Shown in pieces: positions 52,494 through 63,649 of a stretch of 64,000 bases of DNA (positions within the stretch are counted from its first letter, which is position 1; each line of letters starts with the position of its first letter). This DNA is from Symbiodinium natans (Eukaryota; Sar; Dinophyceae; Suessiales; Symbiodiniaceae), in contig CAJNDS010002181.1 of assembly GCA_905221605.1 (NCBI GenBank), positions 2,501-66,500 of the forward strand, written 5' to 3'. The notes below the pieces were generated by a model that searched no databases, was not told the origin of the DNA, and saw only the letters and a list, made by a program, of their open reading frames with translations. The position numbers and the translations under genes were made by a program.

Positions 52494-53126
52494 AACCCCA
52501 CACCCTAAACCCTAAACCCTAAACCCGAGAGGCCCAGAAAAAAAACCCTCAAAACCTTGAGGCCTAAACAACACGCGGAGGCCCCATAGCTCCTGAAACC
52601 TCAACCCTAAGCCCCAGCAGCCCTAAACCCTAAACCCTAAACCCTAAACCCTAAACCCTACACCCTAAACCTAAACCTTAACACCCTAAACCCTGCACTT
52701 GACAGACCCTGAAGCCTTCGAAGCCGAAGATCTCTAATTCCCTAATACATAAACCCTGAATGCAGGCCCCTGGGGCACCAAAAACACATGGTTTAGGATT
52801 TAGGACTTAGAGTTCAGGTTTAGAGTTTAGAGCTCAGAGTTTACAACAAAATCATATACGATAGGTTGATGGACTCCTTTATTCCAAAGCTCCATCACTT
52901 AAAGAACCCTAAACCCTACCCTAGCCCTGAGTCTCCCTAAACACTAAACCCTGATACACCCTAATTAAACCGTCCACCCTAAACCCTAAACCCCAAACCC
53001 TAAACCCTAAACCCTACACCCTAAGCCCTGAAGCAGCAACGGCCTTGCGAGAAGAGGCCGAAGCCCTCCGGCGTGGGCGAGTTCGAGCGTTTCAGGAGCG
53101 GCTCCTGGAGTCGAAGTTTGACAATG
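52494..53126. repeat. Degenerate CCCTAAA blocks right of the LTR element
   Basis: CCCTAAA-type units at 52,489-52,530, 52,620-52,690 and 52,978-53,030, with variants between. No gene. Confidence 0.7.
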
Positions 53127-53222
53127 GGTTAGGGTTTAGGGTTTAGGGTTTAGGGTTTAGGGTTTAGGGTTTAGGGTTTAGGGTTTAGGGTTTAGGGTTT
53201 AGGGTTTAGGGTTTAGGGTTTG
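53127..53222 (+). repeat. TTTAGGG array
   Basis: About 13 perfect TTTAGGG units. Confidence 0.95.
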
Positions 53223-54060
53223 TGCAGGAAATAAGCTTCGATGTTCAGCCGCTTGGGTGCACAAGTGCGAGGGGAGTTCACGATTCGGCTTCGGAGTGTG
53301 CTGGAGGCCTTTGGAGACTGGGGCCTTGTATCGGCCACGTCAGTTTTTCTTTTCCCACCCGCGCCCGTAAAGGGCGGCTCCCACCCTTAGCCAGCTCCGC
53401 CTTTTAGGGTTTAGTTTCCTAAACTCCTTTTAGGAAACTGTCTTGTATTTTGTCTTCCCTCTTTCTTTCATACTTATTTTTCATATTTTTCATGACACAT
53501 AGTGATTTAGCTATCCGAATTTTACAATATTTATTGAACCGGAGTTTTGGCGTCGCTTTTTGAACGAAGTGCATAAGTTGGTGGGAGGCTCTGGGAAATA
53601 ATTGGACAACATTGGGGAGTTTATTGAGATTTATTGCTTGTGCATGATGTCGTAAAATGCCAGGGGCAGGGATTCAAATCCATATTGAATAGGTTACAAG
53701 ATCGAAATTCTATATTGCTTCAGGCTTCGGTCAGAGGAATCTTCATTTGCTATTCAGCTTTTGTAGACATATTCTTATAGGAATATTTGAAGAGACGACT
53801 TTCATGATGATAGAATCGGGAAGAAATACGACGATCAAACAAAAGAAGTGCATATACACATATATGTATATATATATATATATAGATAGACACCTCAGAC
53901 CTTGGCATTGCTAATAAGGAAGACTTGAATTTTACACATATTCTGTTGATAATTTGAAGATTATGATTTTAGGTTTTGAGAATTTCTCATACACTTTCTC
54001 AGAATCAGAATCCTTGGAGAATATCCGAAGATAATCGAAAAGGCAAGAGTTGAATTATAA
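53223..54060. other. AT-rich island with a strong hairpin, no recognised gene
   Basis: At 53,412-53,439 AGTTTCCTAAA and TTTAGGAAACT form an 11-bp perfect stem with a 6-base loop. From about 53,440 to 54,060 the sequence is clearly AT-richer than its surroundings and free of telomere units, with a TA/GATA tract at 53,855-53,892. No frame of note. The composition could reflect an inserted segment of other origin. Confidence 0.5.
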
Positions 54061-54574
54061 AATAATAAACCATACCCCAGGGTTCCACTTGCGAAGGATC
54101 CAGGGGCTGGCGCATGCGGGGACCCCTGGGGCTGACGAGCACCCTGCATGCACACCCGCAAGTGCCTGGTGACGCAAGCGGAAGGCGAAATGGTACGTTT
54201 TTCCACGCGTGGTCGAATTTTTCGGTGCATTCAAGCGAACTCCCATTTTACGCGAGGGCATTCCGCTTCCACTTCTTTTTCGCGTGCACGGGGTATCCAA
54301 ATTCTTCCTTGTTCTCGCTCGGGCTTACCCTCCTCTTCTCGGAGCATTCTTTTTTGTTTGGTTCCAAACAAACACTTCAAAGACGATTTCGTGTTTTTTT
54401 CGTTGGGGACGGGCGCGTGGCCCATTTCGCCCTTTCCCCTTCGAGTGTGCATGGGGTATCCAGACCGGTCTTGGCGCGCGCGTGCGGCCCTCCGCCGTCG
54501 CCAGGAGCTGCAGACTAAGTGAAAGTTCTCAGCTGCTCAGTTACAGGTGTCCTCCATCTTCCACCTTTTGCTAA
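54061..54574. other. GC-rich spacer upstream of helicase fragment
   Basis: Frames of 121-134 codons exist in all three plus frames and on the minus strand, so none is convincing. The word TGCATGGGGTATCCA or TGCACGGGGTATCCA occurs at about 54,282 and 54,447. It could hold degraded upstream sequence of the helicase. Confidence 0.35.
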
Positions 54575-55285
54575 GACAACAGTGCGAGGGCTGCGTGCGG
54601 GAGTACCCCACGTAGGGGACCGGGGGGGTTGACGGCCCCGGGCTCGTTTTCCCCCCGCGGTGTCCACGCGATGAAAAGTTGGGGCTGCGCGCGGGAGCAC
54701 CGGGATGATTCCATCTTGGATTGGATACCGTGCGATCCCCAGGAGAACTTCAAAAACTTCTGGAAAGGGACGCAGGTGGATGCAGAGCCGTTTTGGATGC
54801 CGGTGCACCAGTCCATGCGGGTTACGATCACCAGGAACACCGACAAGGAGCACGGCTTCGTCAACGGGATGGGCGCCACTGTTCAGTGCATGAGGCGCAG
54901 CGGTGTGCAGGTCCTGACCGACCACGGCCAAGTTCTCCTCGTTCACCCGGTCACGCACGAGACCTGGCTGCCGGATGGCTCCTGCCGAAAAACGACGGCC
55001 TTCCCGTTGCGTCTGGGATACAGCACCACACTCCACAAGATCCAAGGTGCCACTTTGTCTCACATTACAATTTGGATGGATGTACCATTCATCCGTGCAG
55101 CTTTATACGTCGCTCTTTCGCGAGTGCAACATGATCGCGATTGGCGTTTTGTAGGCTCCATTCAAAGGGAGCATTGCTTGCAGAGATCACCTAACCTGTG
55201 CGCTGGCGGGCTACGGAGCGGATCCAATCCCCGTAGCAATGCAACCGCAGGACGACAGAATGAGCCAGACCGAGCCTGGATGTAA
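54575..55285 (+). pseudogene. C-terminal fragment of a PIF1/Helitron-type DNA helicase
   Basis: The frame is open from 54,575; the first ATG is at 54,671. Recognisable superfamily-1B motifs are a beta-hairpin region RVTITRNTD with GFVNGMGATV, motif V as LHKIQGATL preceded by PLRLGYSTT, and motif VI as ALYVALSRVQ. This is the final third of a PIF1-like helicase; the Walker A/B part that such enzymes need is missing, and complete family members are 500 residues or longer. The remaining part is uninterrupted, so the truncation may be recent, or the upstream part may lie on exons that I cannot identify. PIF1-like genes occur as host replication/telomere helicases and as the helicase of Helitron transposons. 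Without Rep motifs the two cannot be separated here. Confidence 0.75.
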
Positions 55286-55629
55286 AAGAAGATGCATGCA
55301 TGCGGCATCGGCGTGTAAGTTTTCGTTGACCGAGAGAAACCAGCAGCCCAGCGCCCATGGATCCACATTCACGATAATCTTCCGTCAAGCACGTGTATCC
55401 TGCAGCCCGGCACGCATGGATCCATCCACCGCGCAGGCAACAGCACGATAGAAGCAGCTTGCTCAAATCAGAATTGCCACGTACGAGTATCAAGGGAGTA
55501 CAAGCCAGAAGCAAACAACGAAGTCGGATCTGCAGTAAACTAGAAGCGCGGCAGCCATTCTGCTTGTGCCGCAGAAGCACTTGATTCCAGGATCCTGCAT
55601 GGCGCGGGCCCAAGCATCCTGGTGTTATC
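55286..55629. other. Spacer after helicase fragment
   Basis: Repeated words GCGCCCATGGATCCA (55,350) and GCACGCATGGATCCA (55,411) suggest a short direct duplication of about 60 bp. Minus-strand frames here show no domain. Confidence 0.4.
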
Positions 55630-58600
55630 CATTCCTAAAACCCTCGTCGTTGACCCCCTCATTTTCCAGATTTTGAGCTCTAAACCCTCGTCCCTGAACC
55701 CTCGTTGCTAAAACCTCGTCGTTTAGGATTTTGGCCCTAAACCCTCGTCGTTTAGGATTTGGACCCTAAACCCTCGTAGCTAAACCCTCGTCGCTTAGGA
55801 TTTAGGCCCTAAACCCTCGTCGCTGTAGGATTTCGCGAATAGGATTTAGGCCCCCGTGGGGGGGTGCCCCAGGATCGGCCGGAAAGTTGTCGATTCGTAA
55901 GATGTTTTAGTACAGAATCCATATGGCGGAAATGACCCCCCGCAATTTTCCAGATTTCTGAGCTCTAAACCCTCGTCGTTTAGGATTTAGGCCCTAAACC
56001 CTCGTCGCTTAGGATTTAGGCCCCTAAACCCTCGTCGTTTAGGATTTAGGCCCTAAATCCTCGTCGCTAAACCCTCGTCGTTTAGGATTTAGCCCTAAAC
56101 CCTCCTCGCAAAACCCTCGTCGTTTAGGATTTAAGCCCTAAACCCTCGTCGTTTAGGATTTAGCCCTAAACCCTCGTAGCTAAACCTCGTCGCTTATGAT
56201 TTAGGCCCTAAACCCTCGTCGCTGTGGGATTTCGCGAATAGGATTTAGGCCCCCATGAAGGTACCCCAGGATCGGCCGGAAAGTTGTCGATTCATAAGAT
56301 GTTTTCGTACAGAATTCATATGGCGGAAATGGCCCCCCAATTTTCCAGATTTCTGAGCTTTAAACCCTCGTCCCTAAACCCTTGTTGCTAAACCCTCGTC
56401 GTTTAGGATTTAGGTTCTAAACCCTCGTCGTTTAGGATTTAGGCCCTAAACCCTCGTCGCTAAACCCTCGTCGTTTAGGATTTAGGCCCCTAAACCCTCG
56501 TCGTTTAGGATTTAGGCCCTACACCCTCGTCGCTGAACCTTCGTCGTTTAGGATTTAGCCCTAAACCCTCGTCGCTAAACCCTCGTCGTTTAGGATTTAG
56601 GCCCTAAACCCTCGTCGTTTAGGATTTAGCCCTAAACCCTCGTCGCTAAACCCTCGTCGTTTAGGATTTAGGCCCTAAACCCTCGTCGCTGTAGGATTTA
56701 GCAAATAGGATTTAAGCCCCCCATGGGGAGTACCCCAGGATCGGCCGGAAAGTGGTCGATTCGTAAGATGCTTTAGTACAGAATTCATATGGCGGAAATG
56801 ACACCCCAATTTTCTTTCTGAGCTCTAAACACTCGTCGTTTAGGATTTAGGCCCTAAACCCTCGTCACTTAGGATTTAGGCCCTAAACCCTCGTCGTTTA
56901 GGATTTAGGCCCTAAACCCTCGTCGTTTAGGATTTAGCCCTAAACCCTCGTCGCTAAACCCTCGTCGTTTAGGATTTAGGCCCTAAACCCTCGTCGTTTA
57001 GGATTTAGCCTTAAACCCTCGTCGCTAAACCCTCGTCGTTTAGGATTTAGGGTCTAAACCCTCGTCGCTGTAGGATTTAGCGAATAGGATTTAGGCCCCC
57101 ATGGGGGGTGCCCCAGGATCGGCCGGAAAGTGGTCGATTCGTAAGATGTTTTAGTACAGAATTCATATGGCGGAAATGACCCCCCAATTTTCCAGATTTC
57201 TGAGCTTTAAACCCTCGTCCCTAAACCCTCGTTGCTAAACCCTCGTCGTTTAGGATTTAAGCCCTAAACCCTCGTCGTTTAGGATTTAGGCCCTAAACCC
57301 TCGTCGCCAAACCCTCGTCGTTTAGGATTTAAGTCCCTAAACCCTCGTCGTTTAGGATTTAGGCCCTAAACCCCCTCGTCGCTAAACCCTCGTCGTTTAG
57401 GTTTTAGCCCTAAACCCTCGTCACTAAACCCTCGTCGTTTAGGATTTAGGACCTAAACCCTCGTCGTTTAGGATTTAGCGCTAAATCCTCGTCGCTAGAC
57501 CCTCGTTGTTTAGGATTTAGGCCCTAAACCCTCGTCGCTGTATTGGGGGTACCCCAGGATCGGCCGGAAAGTGGTCGATTCGTAAGATGTTTTAGTGTAG
57601 AATTCATATGGTGGAAATGACCCACCAATTTTCCAGATTTCTGAGCTCCAAACCCTCCTCGTTTAGGATTTAGGCCCTAAACCCTCGTCGCTTAGGGTTT
57701 AGGCCCCTAAACCCTTGTCGTTTAGGATTTAGGCCCTAAACCCTCGTCGCTAAACCCTCGTCGTTTAGGATTTAGCCCCGCTAAACCCTCGTCGTTTAGG
57801 ATTTAGGCCCTAAACCCTCGTCGCTGTAGGATTTAGCGAATAGGATTTAAGCCCCCATGGGGAGTAACCCAGGATCGGCCGGAAAGTGGTCGATTCGTAA
57901 GATGTTTTAGCACAGAATTCATATGGCGGAAATGACCCCCCAATTTTCCAGATTTCTGAGCTCTAAACACTCGTCGTTTAGGATTTAGGCCCTAACCCTC
58001 GTCGTTTAGGATTTAGCCCTAAACCCTCGTCGCTAAACCCTCGTCGTTTAGGATTTAGGCCCTAAACCCTCGTCGCTGTAGGATTTAGCCCTAAACCCTC
58101 GTCGCCAAACCCTCGTCGTTTAGGACTTAGGCCCTAAACCCTCGTCGCTGTAGGATTTAGCGAATAGGATTTAGGCCCCCATGGGGGGTGCCCCAGGATC
58201 GGCCGGAAAGTGGTCGATTCGTAAGATGTTTTAGTACAGAATTCATATGGCGGAAATGACCCCCCAACTTTCCAGATTTCTGAGCTCTAACCCTCGTCCC
58301 TAAACCCTCGTTGCTAAACCCTCGTCGTTTAGGATTTAGGCCCTAAACCCTCGTCGTTTAGGATTTAGGCCCTAAACCCTCGTCGCTAAACCCTCGTCGT
58401 TTAGGATTTAGGCCCCTAAACCCTCGTCGTTTAGGATTTAGGCCCCAAACCCTCGTCGCTAAACCCTCGTCGTTTAGGATTTAGCCCTAAACCCTCGTCG
58501 TTTAGGATTTAGGCCCCTAAACCCTCGTCGTTTAGGATTTAGGCCCCAAACCCTCGGCGCTAAACCCTCGGTGTTTAAGAATTAGCCCTAAACCCTCGTC

Positions 58601-58670
58601 GCTAAACCCTCGTCGTTTAGGATTTAGGCCCTAAACCCTATTCCTAAACCCTCGTCGTTTAGGATTTGGG
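55630..58670. repeat. Higher-order satellite of CCCTCGTCGTTTAGGATTTAGG units
   Basis: About 3 kb built from 28-31-bp monomers (TAAACCCTCGTCGTTTAGG followed by ATTTAGGCCC) with a conserved block of about 85 bp (CAGGATCGGCCGGAAAG, GATTCGTAAGATGTTTTAG, CATATGGCGGAAATGAC) inserted seven times, at about 55,871, 56,269, 56,738, 57,116, 57,556, 57,873 and 58,196. Distances between blocks vary from about 317 to 469 bp because the number of monomers between them varies. Monomers contain TAAACCC and TTTAGG, so the satellite may have grown from telomere repeats. Confidence 0.93.
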
Positions 58671-59484
58671 TACAGGTTTTTGGGCCTACCACAGCTTTTG
58701 GGGTTTATATTATATATAGGCAGTACTGCCTTCGACCCAATGCTTAGCGATGGCACGGCCGAAACGTTACAGTGCGACAGTGTTTGACCACGTGGCAAGT
58801 GCTCTGTCTGTGCGAATGCCTTCAGAAGCCGAAAAGGCAGCGGGTTCGGTGGGCGGGGGCGCGAAGCCCCGCCCACCACCGCTCATTTAGGGTTTAGGGT
58901 TTAGGGTTTAGGGTTTAGGGTTTAGGGTTTGGGGTTTCGGGGATGTTCCCCCTTATACTATAGCAGCCCTTAGTAGGGATTATTTTATCGGGGGTACTTT
59001 ACTCCCGATGAAGGCGATATTACGGGGTTTGCAGGATATTTGGGGCGGTTTGGGGTTCAGGGCTTGGTGTTTTAGGGTTTTGGATATTAGGGTGGCTTCG
59101 GGCTTAGGGTTTAGGACTTAGGGTTTAGGGTGTAGCATTGGCTTGCTGAACGCGATAGTGTGCACACATGCCCACACCAAGACTGCCCAGGCACGACTCA
59201 GAACGAGCCAAACCAGAGCCAGCCGAACCAAGCCAGCCCATATTCAAGCACCAATGCACTCGGCGCTGTACTTCGGGCATGTCTCTAGTATGCTTCCTTC
59301 TGCCACGGAGCTTGCTTATGGAGATGCCTTGCTGCACGGCAAACACCTGCTCTACGCCGCAGTGTCAAGGCTGAATGACGACAGACTTGCTCTTGAAACT
59401 CAAACGTATGACCCCACCTTGCCCACAAATAGGTCGTGAAACCAAGAAAAACGAAGAAACTCATACTGGGGATTTCCCCAGTAG
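58671..59484. other. Spacer with TTTAGGG array and unassigned frames
   Basis: A TTTAGGG array lies at 58,886-58,930. The 98-codon plus frame at 59,143-59,439 is Ala/His/Thr-rich in its first half and faces opposite-strand frames; no family recognised. A perfect palindrome ACTGGGGATTTCCCCAGT (59,465-59,482) abuts the next element. Confidence 0.45.
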
Positions 59485-59780
59485 GGGTACAGTGACAGCA
59501 CTGATTAAGAAATCATTGGATTTAGAAACGAGCATGCTCGCAGCTGGATCCCGGATTAAAAATGCCAAACTTGAGAGCAAGACTAAATTAAGAAATCGAG
59601 GGTACCCTCATCCTGGGCCCTAAATTTCTTAAATTTGGTCGTTTTTGGCAACCGCCGAATGAAAAGTCTCCCCCCCCCTCAAATAAGAAACTCAGCCCCT
59701 CGATTTCTTAAATTTAAGGCCAAAACCCTCCAATTTAGGCTGGATTTCTTAATTTGAGGGGGGGAATTGGGCTGGACCCC

Positions 59781-59970
59781 AAATTTAAGAAATCGAGGGA
59801 CTGGATTTCTTAAATCTAAGAAATTGAGGGGCTGGATTTCTTGAATTTAAGAAATCGAGGGGCTGGATTTCTTAAATTTAAGAAATCGAGGGGCTGGATT
59901 TCTTAAATTTCAGAAATCGAGGGGCTGGATTTCTTAAATTTCAGAAATCGAGGGGCTGGATTTCTTATTT
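59781..59970. repeat. Tandem 31-bp array with internal palindromes
   Basis: About six units of AAGAAATCGAGGGGCTGG followed by ATTTCTTAAATTT. Neighbouring units create the perfect palindrome TTTCTTAAATTTAAGAAA, so the array is a string of cruciform-prone sites. Confidence 0.9.
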
Positions 59971-60130
59971 TGGTGGGGTGCGGGGCCGAAAATTAAGAAT
60001 TTCACACGGGGGGGGGGGGGGGGGGGCGGTGGGTGGGGCGGGACGCCAAAACCCTCAAATCAAGAAATTGAGGTTAAGGATTCGAGAGGCCGGATTGCCG
60101 ATTTGAGGGGGCCCCCAATAAAGAACTTGA

Positions 60131-60200
60131 GCGATCAGCCTAATGGATAAGGCGTCGCCTTAGTAATTGACACGTTGCCAGTTCGAATCCCGGTAAGAAA
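60131..60200 (+). other. tRNA-like sequence with A and B boxes (degenerate)
   Basis: CAGCCTAATGGATAAGGC resembles the A box and D arm of arginine-type tRNAs, and AGTTCGAATCC (60,180-60,190) matches the B box at 10 of 11 positions, at normal tRNA spacing. The anticodon stem, T stem and acceptor stem do not pair properly, so this is not a functional tRNA. It is better read as a tRNA-derived internal Pol III promoter, as in SINEs. Confidence 0.5.
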
Positions 60201-60336
60201 TTCGTTAAGAAACCGAGGGTACCCTCAAAAGTGCGGAGGCTATAATTCCGGACATTGAGTGGGCTTCATAATGAAGAAACCGAGGGTACCTTCGCCAAAA
60301 CTTAGAGGTTTCTTATCCAGTGCTGTCACTGTACCC

Positions 60337-61184
60337 ATTTTGTACCCGGTGTACCCCAAGTAGAATAGAACCCCCTTAACGGGACCGGGTACCCCGATCG
60401 GAGACATACAGGTGGTCCAGGACCCAGGATAGGGGTGTGGGGTAACCCTAAACCCTAAACCCGAAACCCTCAACCCTGGTTTAGGGTGTTTGTGGGTGAT
60501 ATAGGGCTTTGGATGTGATATAGGGTTTTGGATGACGGGCGTGGGGGGTTCGCGTTTCGGACCTAGGGCTCAATCCTGTAGGTTGCGGCGTCGGGTTTCG
60601 GGTTTAGGGTTTAGGGTTCAGGGTTACCAGGGTTGAGGGTTTAGGGTGCAGGGTTTAGGGTGTGCTTACACATGCTACTCAGATCTTCGGACTTTAGAGG
60701 AGGATGTTTCCGGGCTTCCCCTAAATCCCAGCCCTAAACCCTAAACCCTAAACCCTAAACCCGAAGCCCTAAGCCCTAAGCCCTAAGCCCCTAAACCTCA
60801 CTCAGACGCTCTGTCCCGAACGCTGCATCCTTACACCCTTGGACCCCTAAACTCTTAACCCTTAGCCCGAAACCCTAACCCTTACTCACTGGGAACCCAG
60901 TGAACCCCGAAACCCTAAACTCTGTACCCTTGAACCCCTAAAACCCTACACCCTTGAACCCTTGAACACTAAACCCTAGACCCTAAACCCTTTCCCCTAG
61001 ACCCTAAACCCCAAACCCTACACCCTAAGCCCCAAAATCTAAACCCTAAACCCTAAACCCCAGACCTTAAACCCCAAATCCCAAACCTGAAACCCTAAAC
61101 CTTAACCCTTTCATGCGGAGTGTTTTCGGCCCGAAGGAAGCAGCGGGTAATCCTTGAGGCTGGCCCTCTGCTTCACATCCTCAG
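60337..61184. repeat. Degenerate CCCTAAA/TTTAGGG DNA
   Basis: TTTAGGG-type units at 60,596-60,665, CCCTAAA/CCCTAAGC units at 60,725-60,800, and a long degenerate CCCTAAA stretch at 60,880-61,105. No gene. Confidence 0.65.
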
Positions 61185-61750
61185 ACAGGTTTAGGGTTTG
61201 GGGTTTAGGGTTTGGGTTTAGGGTTTAGGGTTTGGGGTTTAGGGCTTGGGGTTTGGGGTTTAGGGTTTAGGGTTTGGGGTTTGGGACTTGGGGTTTAGGG
61301 TTTGGGGTTTGCGGTTTGGGGTTTAGGGCTTAGGGTCTGGTGTCTGGGTTTGGGGTGTGGGGCTTAGGGTTTGGGGTTAAGGGTGTTTTTTGGGTGTGGG
61401 GTTTGGGGTTAGGGTTTGTGGTTTAGGGTTGAGGGCTTAGGTTTCCGGATTTGGGGTTTAGGGTTCAGGGTTTGGGGCTTAGGGTTTTGGGTTGAGGGCT
61501 TGGGGTTGAGGGTTGAGGGCTTGGCGTTTAGGGTCTAGGGTATAGGGTCTGGGGTTCCAGGGTGTCGATGCTTGCCCCAGAGCGCGTTTAGGGCGTAGAG
61601 GATCTAGGGTGTAAGGGTTTATGGACCTTTAGGGTTTTGGTTTAGGGCTTAGGGCTTAGGGCTTAGGGTTTAGGGTTTAGGGTTTAGGGTTTAAGGTTTA
61701 GGGTTTGGGGTCTGGGATTTAGGGTTTGGGGTTTATGGTTTAGGGTTTAA
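61185..61750 (+). repeat. Degenerate TTTAGGG/TTTGGGG tract
   Basis: Nearly 570 bp of G-rich heptamers in which TTTAGGG alternates irregularly with TTTGGGG, TTGAGGG and GTTTAGGGC. It is the longest continuous degenerate telomere-like tract in the window. Confidence 0.85.
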
Positions 61751-63480
61751 AACCAATCGAGGATCATCGGCGGTAGCATTCGAGGACGTTTTGGCAACTT
61801 CGATCTCGGGGATTGCGACTTCTTTCTTGAGGCCGTCCTCAGGGAAAGACAGCTTCACGAACCTGAACCTTAGGGGATGAGGAATTAGGGATTAGGGTTT
61901 AGGGTTTAAAAGTGTGGTTGTAGGGTAACTATGCTGAAAACCTTATTTAAGGGGACTAAAAACCCTACTGATAAGTATACCCCACCTTCAGTGACAGAAG
62001 GTCTAGGGTTTAGGGTTTAGGGTTTAGGGTTTAGGGTTTAGGGTCAGGTTTGTTGGGGTGTCGTTTACTGGAGTGAGAGAGTTCCACTGGCGGTCTCTCC
62101 GAAAGCTTCGCGTCTAGGGGTTTGGGGTTTAGGGTTTAGGGTTTGGGGTTTGGGGTTTAGGGATTAGGGTTTGGGGTTTGGGGTTTAGGGCCTCCAGCCA
62201 AGTGACTAAGTATAAGCATGTAGCCAGAATAGTGCTGCTTAGGCTGGAACACTTTTGAAAGTTGCTGCAAACTAAAACCTCTTAAGATACACAATGTGAT
62301 AAATAGCCTAAACCCTAAACCCTAGACCCTAAACCCTAAACCCTACACCCTAAACCACTAAACCCTGAACCCTAACCCGAAACGGTCCGCAAAATTACTA
62401 CAAGCGGAACCCTCGATCAAAGTTCTGCGACCAGCTGCGACTGCCTATAGGTAGTTTAGGGTTTAGGGTTTAGGGTTTAGGGTTTAGGGTTTAGGGTTTA
62501 GGGTTTAGGGTTTAGGGAGTCAAGCGCAAGACACCCAAAAGGAAGAAGGCACGCGAAGCGCTAAAGTCGAAAACCCGAAACTATACCGAACTTGGAACCC
62601 AGGCAAAAAATTGTTTGCTAGGAGTTGTGGTATCCCAAAATGAAAAGTAGTCCCCAAGTACCCCGAAGGAAACCCGAAGTTTTGGAACTAGGAGTAGACT
62701 GCCCGAAGCCTTGCTTCGGGCTTAGAGTTTAGGGTTTGGGGTTTAGGGCCTCAGGGGTTTAGGGTTTAGGGTTTGGGGTTTAGGGCCTCAGGGATTAGGG
62801 TTCAGCCTACGCCCTTTCCAAAGCCTTCACGGCGTGAGCTTCGGCGAGGGCCTGGTAGGTGTCCACGCACCCCACAAGCTCTGCTCGGAGGTTCATGGGT
62901 ACTTATAAGTAGGATTGTACGTGAGGCACGTATGGTTATAACCTTATTTAGAGGGTACTCGCAACCCCGATTGTAAGTACGCTTCAAGTGAAAACGTGAT
63001 GGGTAGTTTAGTTGAGGGTTTAGTGTTCAGGGATTTAAGGTTTAGGGTTTAGGGTGGCCCAAAGGGTTCCAAACAATACAAGTGTTCGAGACGTCACCAG
63101 GAACTCTCTTTTTAACTTTCGGAGCCCAGAGTGTGTCACGACAGGGAGTCCGGATTCTGGGCTTTAGGGCGACAAAACTGCCGGGTTTATGAAGGCTTTA
63201 TGTGCTTGAGGGATTAGGGCTTTAGGGTTTGGGGGGGCTCAGGGCTGTTGGCCTAAAATTTAGGGTTTAGGGTTTAGGGTCAGGGTTTAGGGATAAGGGC
63301 TGAGAGTATGGGGTTTTGGTGCTTCGGGCTTTTGGACTTGGGGTTCATTAAGGTTTGAGGGGAATGGGGCTTAGAGTGACTTTGGGGTATGAGGATATTA
63401 GGCGAGCAGGGTCGCAGGGATTAGGGGCTTCCGGTTTTGAGGCTTAAACCCTAAACCCGAAACTAAACCCTAAAACCCGC
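61751..63480. other. Spacers, telomere arrays and one hairpin remnant, no recognised gene
   Basis: TTTAGGG arrays at 62,005-62,046 and 62,454-62,518; mixed TTTGGGG/TTTAGGG at 62,110-62,190; CCCTAAA at 62,284-62,380; a 48-bp duplicate containing TTTAGGGCCTCAGGG at 62,735 and 62,777. At 62,888-62,990 a left end of the ACTTGGAGGTTCA element (GGAGGTTCATGGGTACTTAT) with a weak inverted partner. No gene. Confidence 0.5.
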
Positions 63481-63577
63481 AATGATATATACGTATATAT
63501 ATATATATATATATACACATGTGCTTTAATATGTCTATGTCTATGTCTATGTCTATGTCTATGTATATGTATACATG

Positions 63578-63649
<72 letters not shown>

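Larger units (their letters stand above)
59485..60336. mobile_element. 852-bp element with 30-bp inverted ends, tandem repeats and tRNA-like Pol III boxes
   Basis: The left end GGGTACAGTGACAGCACTGA followed by TTAAGAAATC is inverted at the right end (60,307-60,336). Inside lie the word AAGAAACCGAGGGTACC in three variants (about 59,590, 60,210 and 60,277), a tandem 31-bp array, a G19 tract (60,008-60,026) and a tRNA-like region. No ORF of note. It looks like a non-autonomous inverted-repeat element that contains, or was hit by, a tRNA-derived sequence. Confidence 0.65.

Noticed and set aside
55630-58670. CRISPR-like array
   Set aside because: Repeats and intervening segments are both repetitive and telomere-like, spacers are not unique, and the context is eukaryotic satellite DNA.
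60131-60200. Functional tRNA-Arg gene
   Set aside because: A and B boxes are good, but the anticodon, T and acceptor stems do not pair and no sensible anticodon loop results.
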